A stretch of 7,768 bases of DNA from Rickettsiales bacterium (lineage in GTDB: Bacteria; Pseudomonadota; Alphaproteobacteria; Rickettsiales; UBA998): contig JAIEPI010000184.1 in assembly GCA_019749855.1 (NCBI GenBank), positions 1 through 7,768 on the forward strand, given 5' to 3'. The translations under genes and the position numbers were made by a program. The notes under the pieces were generated by a model. It ran no database searches, was not told where the DNA came from, and saw only the letters and a list, made by a program, of their open reading frames with translations. Shown here one piece after another: positions 3,214-7,768 of the stretch (position 1 is its first letter; each line of letters begins with the position of its first letter).

Positions 3214-5091
3214 ATGGATTCACCAATAGGCAATATTTTGAAATTCAATGCCTTGAAACGTCTGTGTTCGTCACCAGGTCTTTCTTCTGTAGGCCAACGA
3301 TCGGGGTATTCTCTAATAGAATTATCCGTGGTGATTGGAATTTTAGGCCTTGTCTCTGGCGGCTTGCTGACTCTTGGCACCAAACACACGGTCAAAACAA
3401 ACAATACACAAATCAATGAGCGCTTGAGCCGTCTTGAGGACGCGTTGGAGCGTTATTACACTAAAAACGGCACTCTACCATGTCCTGCCAGTTTTACACA
3501 GGCAGAAAATACCGCCGCTTTTGGGCGCTCCACTGCCTGTGCCAGTGCCACACCGGCTGGCACGTTCCGCACCCTTCCGGCTGGTGGGATAGTCGCCAAT
3601 GATGAGGTGAGTATCGGCGCAATACCGGTTCGCACTCTCGGCCTGCCCGATTCTTTTATGTATGATCCATGGGGTAGCCGTATTGAGTACGCAATGATTG
3701 CAAGACTCAGCACCATACCCTACGAGGCATTCACCACCACGCTCACCACGGGCGTTATTCAGGTCGTTGATGCAACAGGCGCGCAACTCACTCCCGCTTC
3801 CAACCTTGCCATTGTTCCCTACGCCATCTGGAGTTTAGGCTCTGATAAACGTGCATCTTACAACCGTGTTGGCACACAAAATAATCTGGGTTGTTTTAGT
3901 ACAAAAGATGCAGAGAACTGTGACAATGACGCGATTCTGATGGACTCAGAACTCATTGATTCGGTGGGCATCGACGCCAACTATTACAATGATTACCTAA
4001 AGCGCAAACTCTACCGCAAAACACCGCTCGGTATGATTGATATTGAATCAGGTGGCGTACATACCTGCGGCATCATGAGTGACCGTAGCGTTCGCTGCTG
4101 GGGATATAATAGCGACGGGCAACTGGGTGTTGGCTCAACGACGGACCAGTGGAATCCAGCAACAGTGACAGGGCTCAATAACGTCAGAAGCTTAGGGCTG
4201 GGTTATCTGCATAGCTGCGCCGTCCTTGGTGATAACACCGTGCGCTGCTGGGGGCGGAATGTTGACGGTCAGCTGGGCGATGGCTCATTCTCACAGCGCA
4301 CCTCCATTGTGACTACGACGGGAGTCTCCAATGCAATCAGCGTTACGGCAGGTAATGCTCACACCTGTATTGTCACCAACAGCTCTAACGTGATGTGCTG
4401 GGGGTCTGATGCCTATGCACAGCTCGGCAACATTGCCTCCGCTAGCTCCACCTCACCGGTGGCCGTCACAGAGGATGCCACTGGTACGTTGCTCACGGGC
4501 GCTTTGGCCGCAAGTGCTGGCGAGTTCCATACCTGCGCCCTGACCAATGCCGCTAACAATAATGTGCGCTGCTGGGGCTCCAATATTTTTAATGGAGGTT
4601 CGGTCAATAGTTCCTTTGCTGAAGTTGTTAATTTTGGCACCGAAAAAGTGCTGGAAGTGTCCAGCGGTGATTACCATGCATGCGCCACCATGACGGATAG
4701 TTCTGTGCGTTGCTGGGGACGCGGAACAGAGGGACAATTGGGAAACAGTTTTAATGGGTTTAGCAACTCGGCAATCCCAGCAACCCCGCTGCCAGTAGAT
4801 AATTTGACCAATGTGCGAGCGTTGTATAGTGGTGGCTATCACACTTGTGCCCTGCTCAATGATCGCACCGTGCACTGCTGGGGCTATAATCCAACGGGCC
4901 AGCTTGGTAACGCGACTAATTTAAATATAAACTACCCTGTGCAGCCTATTGGCCTCAACAATGTGATCGATCTGGGTGGGCAGATCTTTGATACATGCGC
5001 ACTAAGAAGTGATGGAGTTTACAAATGCTGGGGCTGGAATTATTTTGGTCAGCATGGTAATGGCACGGATGTGGGGCGAACCAGCCCCTAA
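3214..5091 (+). CDS. Prepilin-type protein fused to a seven-repeat RCC1 beta-propeller
   Basis: This 625-residue protein combines two modules. Residues 1-31 are a long leader ending in QRSG; SGYSLIELSVVIGILGLVSG (30-49) is a type IV prepilin site, with predicted cleavage after Gly31 and the key Glu36 at mature position +5, followed by the hydrophobic helix. Residues about 60-273 are a pilin-like head with LPCPA at 88-92 and IGAIPVRTLGLPDSFMYDPW at 134-153, a pattern I associate with alphaproteobacterial prepilin-like proteins. Residues 274-625 are seven RCC1-type repeats, each with a (H)xC...CWG core and mostly GQLG. I infer a minor pilin or pseudopilin exposing a propeller outside the inner membrane; ligand unknown. 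It is the only plus-strand gene and no pilus gene is nearby. The ATG at 3214 lacks a clear ribosome binding site; TTG codons at 3238 (preceded by AGG) and 3253 would give leaders of 23 and 18 residues. Confidence 0.9.
   Translation: MDSPIGNILKFNALKRLCSSPGLSSVGQRSGYSLIELSVVIGILGLVSGGLLTLGTKHTVKTNNTQINERLSRLEDALERYYTKNGTLPCPASFTQAENTAAFGRSTACASATPAGTFRTLPAGGIVANDEVSIGAIPVRTLGLPDSFMYDPWGSRIEYAMIARLSTIPYEAFTTTLTTGVIQVVDATGAQLTPASNLAIVPYAIWSLGSDKRASYNRVGTQNNLGCFSTKDAENCDNDAILMDSELIDSVGIDANYYNDYLKRKLYRKTPLGMIDIESGGVHTCGIMSDRSVRCWGYNSDGQLGVGSTTDQWNPATVTGLNNVRSLGLGYLHSCAVLGDNTVRCWGRNVDGQLGDGSFSQRTSIVTTTGVSNAISVTAGNAHTCIVTNSSNVMCWGSDAYAQLGNIASASSTSPVAVTEDATGTLLTGALAASAGEFHTCALTNAANNNVRCWGSNIFNGGSVNSSFAEVVNFGTEKVLEVSSGDYHACATMTDSSVRCWGRGTEGQLGNSFNGFSNSAIPATPLPVDNLTNVRALYSGGYHTCALLNDRTVHCWGYNPTGQLGNATNLNINYPVQPIGLNNVIDLGGQIFDTCALRSDGVYKCWGWNYFGQHGNGTDVGRTSP
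4033..5088 (+). repeat. Seven RCC1-type repeats (propeller blades)
   Basis: Blade boundaries by alignment of the HTC and CWG motifs are about 274-323, 324-373, 374-430, 431-478, 479-533, 534-583 and 584-625. Cys pairs are C285/C295, C335/C345, C385/C395, C441/C453, C490/C500, C545/C555 and C595/C605: spacing ten in every blade but the fourth, which is twelve. Blade 4 has lost the GQLG turn (FNGGSV instead) and blade 7 replaces His by Asp (FDTC) and GQLG by GQHG. The copies differ strongly at DNA level apart from the TGCTGGGG core, so they are old duplications and not recent ones. Seven copies fit a closed propeller of the RCC1 type. Confidence 0.88.
5073..5088. terminator. Weak hairpin at the convergent gene ends
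   Basis: GGGGC (5073-5077) and GCCCC (5084-5088) enclose GAACCA, ending directly before the TAA of the prepilin-RCC1 gene. The two convergent genes are only 21 bp apart, so transcript ends must lie about here. Neither strand has the T-tract behind the hairpin that an intrinsic terminator needs, so this is a weak candidate. Confidence 0.2.
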
Positions 5092-5112
5092 AAACATGGT
5101 CGCTGCATAGGC

Positions 5113-5739
5113 TCAGGCATGGCCTGCGGTCGTTGAAAAACGTCCCATATCGACGCCAAGCGACGCCGCAGATAGCGACCATTTTTCCTCATCATCGGCA
5201 TGGAAAACCAGCTCGGGCGTTGCCGGAACAGATATCCAGCTATTATTTGCCATTTCCGCTTCCAGTTGTCCCGCACTCCACCCTGCATAACCTAGCATCA
5301 ATAAACGCTGGCGTGGACCACTCCCCTGCGCAATCAGCTCCAGCATGGAGGCAGAGGCACTGACACATATTCCATGTTCACCCACTAGTGAATGTTCGCT
5401 GGTGACGTCATTGGTATGCAGTAGAAAACCGCGTTGTTCTTCCACCGGTCCACCATGCATAATGGCAAGTGTTCGCATGGTCGGCGAGGCGTCAATCTTG
5501 AGCTGAGCCAGCACATCATTCGAGGTGACCTGCTCGAGGGGTTTATTGACGATAATGCCACTCGCACCATCAGCACTATGCACAAAAATATAGATCACCG
5601 ATTGTGAAAAAATATCGCCTTGGACCTGCGGAGTCGCCACGAGTAATTGGCCCTCCAGCCACCCCACCTGATGGCCGGAATCTCCCTCTATCACACTGGA
5701 TTGCGGCAATCGAATCTGTTCATTGACCGGAGTTTTCAT
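5113..5739 (-). CDS. yqgE: YqgE/AlgH family protein (UPF0301)
   Basis: This 208-residue protein belongs to the YqgE/AlgH family, small cytoplasmic proteins found across proteobacteria whose biochemical role is not settled; AlgH was named for an effect on alginate regulation in Pseudomonas. The family pattern is complete: GQLLVATP at 30-37, SVIYIFVHSADGASGIIVNKP at 47-67 (I47-P67), HGGPVEEQRGFLLH at 95-108 and LGYAGWSAGQLEAEM at 149-163. About 25 polar residues precede the family core, slightly longer than usual. The start at 5739 has AAGGGA about seven bases upstream, overlapping the stop codon of the ferredoxin gene nine bases away, so it is probably the last gene of the reductase operon. 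It converges on the prepilin-RCC1 gene with a 21-bp gap. Family is certain; function in this setting is unknown. Confidence 0.95.
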   Translation of the reverse strand: MKTPVNEQIRLPQSSVIEGDSGHQVGWLEGQLLVATPQVQGDIFSQSVIYIFVHSADGASGIIVNKPLEQVTSNDVLAQLKIDASPTMRTLAIMHGGPVEEQRGFLLHTNDVTSEHSLVGEHGICVSASASMLELIAQGSGPRQRLLMLGYAGWSAGQLEAEMANNSWISVPATPELVFHADDEEKWSLSAASLGVDMGRFSTTAGHA

Positions 5740-5748
5740 GTATTTCCC

Positions 5749-6075
5749 TTAAGGTTCGCTTCCTGGAGCCAGCGTCACATGCAGGCCATCAAGCTCTGCA
5801 CTCAGAAGAGTCTGACATGAAAGGCGTGAATTTTCCATCACGTTGAATGCCTCATCAAGGCGTTCACGCTCTTCATCCTGCATCGGCGCCAGCTTGTCCA
5901 GCCATGCAGAATCCACATACACATGACAGGTGGCGCAGGCACAGCAGCCACCACATTCGGCTTTAATCGGCAGACCGTGATCGCGGATCACCTCCATCAC
6001 GCGCCAACCCTCAATGCCCTCCACGGTATGCTTAACGCCTTGCTGATCGGTCACATGCAATGTGTAGATATTCAT
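5749..6075 (-). CDS. 2Fe-2S ferredoxin, adrenodoxin type
   Basis: The 108-residue protein is a soluble one-electron carrier of the adrenodoxin / FdVI / Isc ferredoxin class. Cluster ligands fit Cys41-x5-Cys47-x2-Cys50 ... Cys87 in CGGCCACATCHVYVD and LSCQ. The run has two additional cysteines, Cys44 and Cys45; Cys45 is common in this class, Cys44 is less usual. Lysine- and glutamate-rich helix DKLAPMQDEERERLDEAF at 60-77 is the typical partner-recognition region. Its start overlaps the tautomerase stop (ATGA) with GGAT as ribosome binding site. Because an NADPH-dependent ferredoxin reductase heads the same operon, the two probably form an electron-transfer pair. The final acceptor (a P450, oxygenase, or Fe-S assembly machinery) is not in the window. 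It could alternatively be the Isc-type fdx, but no isc/hsc genes are present here. Confidence 0.95.
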   Translation of the reverse strand: MNIYTLHVTDQQGVKHTVEGIEGWRVMEVIRDHGLPIKAECGGCCACATCHVYVDSAWLDKLAPMQDEERERLDEAFNVMENSRLSCQTLLSAELDGLHVTLAPGSEP

Positions 6076-6263
6076 TTCTTCTGATCCTTCATCAGCTTAC
6101 CGGCGATGGCATAGTGATTGGGGGCCATTTCGCTCAGCATGATACGCACCGCATCCGCTGGCACGCCGAGTGATTCGACAATCGCGTCCGTCACTCCCTG
6201 CACGAGACGCGCTTTTTTGATGTCGTCACGGCCTTCCATGATATGAATCTGTACGATAGGCAT
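6072..6263 (-). CDS. 4-oxalocrotonate tautomerase family protein, 63 residues
   Basis: Starting at 6263 the protein reads MPIVQIHIMEGR. After removal of Met, Pro1 is the catalytic base of the 4-oxalocrotonate tautomerase superfamily; Arg11 and Arg39 (VRIMLSEM) are at the canonical positions and Tyr50 replaces the usual Phe50. The mature length of 62 residues equals that of the classic enzyme, which interconverts 2-hydroxymuconate and 2-oxo-3-hexenedioate. No aromatic degradation genes accompany it, so the true substrate is unknown. The frame is open further upstream to 6341, but that would bury the essential proline, so 6263 is chosen; GGGAG lies eight bases upstream. It shares one base with the reductase stop (TAATG) and overlaps the ferredoxin start (ATGA), so it is embedded in the operon and presumably made together with both redox proteins. 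Confidence 0.95.
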   Translation of the reverse strand: MPIVQIHIMEGRDDIKKARLVQGVTDAIVESLGVPADAVRIMLSEMAPNHYAIAGKLMKDQKK

Positions 6264-7297
6264 TATTTGACTCCCAGTTTCTTTTGCAGGTCGGTGGATG
6301 ATGTTGTGTATTGAAACCGCAATTTCTGATCGGGACGGCAATAACGGAAGGCTTGCTGCGCCATCAGTGCCGCCTCATGAAAGCCGGAGAGGATTAATTT
6401 CAGCTTACCAGGATAGGTGTTGATGTCACCAATCGCAAAAATACCCTTCTGGCTCGTCTCGAATTTCTCGGTGTCCACCGGAATGAGATTCTCATGCAGT
6501 TGCAAACCGAACGTGGCGACAGGCCCCAGCTTCATCGTTAATCCAAAGAATGGCAACAAGCGATCACAGGTAATTTGTTCTTCCTGACCATCATTATTCT
6601 TGAGCGTAATGCCCGAGAGCTGGCCGCCCTCGCCCTGCAGAGTCACCACCTGCCCGAAACGCAGATCCATTTTACCAGCTTCCACCAGCAGGCGCATTTT
6701 ATGCACGGAGTCAGGCGCAGCGCGGAACTCATCGCGGCGATGGATCAATGTCAAATGCTTGGCCAGCGGCTGCAAATTCAATGACCAGTCAAGTGCGGAG
6801 TCACCGCCCCCGACAATCACCAGCGTTTTATCGCGGAATGCTTCCATCTGGCGCACAGCATAAAATACGGAGCGGCCTTCAAAGTCATCAATACTTGCAA
6901 TTGGCGGTTTTTTTGGAACAAAACTACCGCCGCCCGCCGCGATGACTACCACTGGCGCAATTAATGTTAATCCAGCATCCGTGGTGACTTTAAACCGCTG
7001 TTGATCACCCTCGAGACGCTCGAGCGTTTCAACCATTTGCCCCAGATGAAATGTCGGCTCAAACGGCTTGACCTGTTCCAGTAGCTGGTCCGTCAATCCC
7101 TGACCGCTGATCACCGGATACGCGGGAATATCGTAAATCGGCTTTTCTGGATAAAGCTCGGCACATTGGCCGCCTGGCTTGTCAAGAATGTCCACCAGAT
7201 GTGCCTTCAGGCCAAGAAGTCCCAGCTCAAAGACAGCAAACAGGCCCACCGGACCGGCGCCAATAATGACTACGTCTGTTGTATGTTCGTTATTCAT
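6263..7297 (-). CDS. Ferredoxin--NADP+ reductase, type 2 (YumC-like flavoprotein)
   Basis: The 344-residue protein is a thioredoxin-reductase-fold flavoprotein that moves electrons between NADPH and ferredoxin. It shows the FAD-binding VVIIGAGPVGLFAVF at 9-23, GGQCAELYPEKPIYDIPAYP at 42-61, the NADPH-binding IVGGGDSALDW at 161-171, HRRDEFRAAP at 186-195, and the second FAD motif IFAIGDINTYPGKLKLIL at 286-303. The redox CxxC pair of thioredoxin reductase is absent, and the C-terminal LRFQYTTSST segment is typical of the type 2 ferredoxin reductases. The frame continues upstream to a TTG at 7360, but the ATG at 7297 has AGGA nine bases upstream and gives the normal N-terminus. It heads a tight operon with a tautomerase, a 2Fe-2S ferredoxin (its likely partner) and yqgE. 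Confidence 0.94.
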   Translation of the reverse strand: MNNEHTTDVVIIGAGPVGLFAVFELGLLGLKAHLVDILDKPGGQCAELYPEKPIYDIPAYPVISGQGLTDQLLEQVKPFEPTFHLGQMVETLERLEGDQQRFKVTTDAGLTLIAPVVVIAAGGGSFVPKKPPIASIDDFEGRSVFYAVRQMEAFRDKTLVIVGGGDSALDWSLNLQPLAKHLTLIHRRDEFRAAPDSVHKMRLLVEAGKMDLRFGQVVTLQGEGGQLSGITLKNNDGQEEQITCDRLLPFFGLTMKLGPVATFGLQLHENLIPVDTEKFETSQKGIFAIGDINTYPGKLKLILSGFHEAALMAQQAFRYCRPDQKLRFQYTTSSTDLQKKLGVK

Positions 7298-7318
7298 GCC
7301 CGTAATTCCTCGCCATGC

Positions 7319-7347
7319 CCTATAAATTGCTTCATTAATTCTTGCAA
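7319..7347 (-). promoter_or_regulatory. Candidate promoter of the reductase-tautomerase-ferredoxin-yqgE operon
   Basis: On the minus strand TTGCAA (7347-7342) and TATAGG (7324-7319) are 17 bases apart, each four of six consensus. Transcription would begin near 7312, leaving a leader of about 15 bases that holds the AGGA site (7310-7307) and the ATG at 7297. The 70-bp gap behind the creatininase-family gene is the only space for a promoter upstream of this operon, but read-through from upstream is also possible. Confidence 0.35.
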
Positions 7348-7367
7348 TGCTCTTATGCAATCTCTGT

Positions 7368-7768
7368 TCATTTATTCATTGCCTCCCGCGCCGCTCGAAT
7401 TTGTGCGACTGCTGCCTCTATTCGCCGCTGTAGGATTTCACGGCCATAGGCGGCATTGGCGCGCCGCGGATCACCGATCACGCCGGAATCCTCCGCCAGC
7501 GCCACCGCCTCGACAGGCCGCACCTGTTTCGGATTGACCGCCAGAAGCTGCGACGTATCCGTGATGCCGCCGTGAGTGCCAATAGCCGCTGTGGATTCAC
7601 CCTGCGCTTGTAACCATTGTGAAACAGGTGCTTGTGAAACATGATAGTAATCACCAACCTGCAGCACACGTGCCTCGGTTGTCTGCCATTCCTTGTTCAA
7701 GCGCTCTGCCACGCGCGACTGTGGGGATTGGTTGCCACCGGAATCACCGAGAAAGCAAATGAGCGTGA
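7368..7768 (-). CDS. Creatininase-family amidohydrolase, C-terminal part (runs off right edge)
   Basis: The open frame continues to the right edge, so only the last 132 residues are visible. They show LICFLGDSGGNQ at visible residues 2-13, followed by VAERLNKEW (19-27), then GTHGGITDTSQLLAVNP and SGVIGDPRRANAAYGREIL, the usual order in the creatininase (creatinine amidohydrolase) family: a GHGGN-like turn, a H-G-x-x-x-(E/D)-T-S block, and the SGVxGDP segment near the end. These enzymes hydrolyse cyclic or linear amides with two metal ions; the substrate here cannot be told. In LGDSGGNQ a Ser stands where canonical creatininases have the His of GHGGN, and Asp replaces Glu before TS, so this belongs to a divergent subgroup. 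The GTG at 7712 is not the start, since homology continues upstream of it. It precedes the reductase operon by 70 bp on the same strand. Confidence 0.85.
   Translation of the reverse strand, partial: TLICFLGDSGGNQSPQSRVAERLNKEWQTTEARVLQVGDYYHVSQAPVSQWLQAQGESTAAIGTHGGITDTSQLLAVNPKQVRPVEAVALAEDSGVIGDPRRANAAYGREILQRRIEAAVAQIRAAREAMNK

Noticed and set aside
4453..4875. Minus-strand open frame of 140 codons (and similar at 3456-3786, 4413-4640)
   Set aside because: These are antisense to the RCC1 repeats and pilin region, where the plus-strand protein is convincing; no start signals or motifs.
4033..5088. CRISPR-like or tandem DNA array
   Set aside because: The periodicity is at protein level (RCC1 repeats); DNA copies are divergent and have no uniform repeat-spacer structure.
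5114..5126. CAGGC-ATG-GCCTG hairpin as terminator of the prepilin-RCC1 gene
   Set aside because: Only 5 bp with no T-tract and it lies within the yqgE coding end.
6264..6341. Upstream extension of the tautomerase frame to 6341
   Set aside because: It would bury the catalytic N-terminal proline and lies inside the reductase gene; the ATG at 6263 is correct.
7298..7360. Upstream extension of the reductase frame to a TTG at 7360
   Set aside because: The added 21 residues do not resemble the family and the ATG at 7297 has a ribosome binding site.

Overview
The window looks like a piece of a medium-GC proteobacterial chromosome, most likely alphaproteobacterial. The two-subunit glycyl-tRNA synthetase, the YumC-like (type 2) ferredoxin-NADP+ reductase, the adrenodoxin-type ferredoxin, YqgE and the 'LPCPA' prepilin-like protein all fit that group. 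The exact order cannot be fixed from sequence alone; Rickettsiales/Holosporales/Micavibrio-like lineages are guesses. The region is densely packed. All genes are on the minus strand except one.

Left block (minus strand, transcribed from about 3083 towards 1): glyQ (2987-2004), a PhzF-family gene (2007-1144), panD (1052-702), an unrecognised 159-residue protein (700-221) and the start of glyS (228 to beyond the left edge). Junctions are ATGA overlap, 91-bp gap, 1-bp gap and 8-bp overlap, so this looks like one operon in which three unrelated genes separate the two subunits of glycyl-tRNA synthetase. It is unusually rich in palindromic repeats. A 68-bp double-hairpin repeat lies between phzF and panD. 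A 57-bp palindrome encodes part of an atypical C-terminal tail of PhzF. A roughly 111-bp hairpin-plus-tandem-repeat element sits in frame inside glyQ and adds about 37 residues to an otherwise canonical subunit.

Centre (plus strand): a single gene (3214-5091) encodes a 625-residue protein with a prepilin-peptidase type leader and transmembrane helix, a pilin-like region of about 200 residues, and seven RCC1-type repeats, enough for a complete seven-bladed beta-propeller. Every blade carries a Cys pair. This pilin-propeller fusion is the most interesting object in the window; I suggest, without proof, a minor pilin or pseudopilin that displays a binding module outside the inner membrane. It shares a 226-bp divergent upstream region with glyQ.

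Right block (minus strand): ferredoxin-NADP+ reductase (7297-6263), 4-oxalocrotonate tautomerase (6263-6072), 2Fe-2S ferredoxin (6075-5749) and yqgE (5739-5113) follow each other with 1-bp overlap, ATGA overlap and 9-bp gap, so they form one tight operon. A promoter candidate lies just upstream of the reductase. Reductase and ferredoxin are an obvious NADPH-to-ferredoxin electron-transfer pair; why a tautomerase and YqgE travel with them is unclear. A creatininase-family gene, cut by the right edge, lies upstream on the same strand. No tRNA, rRNA, CRISPR array, transposase or phage gene was seen.
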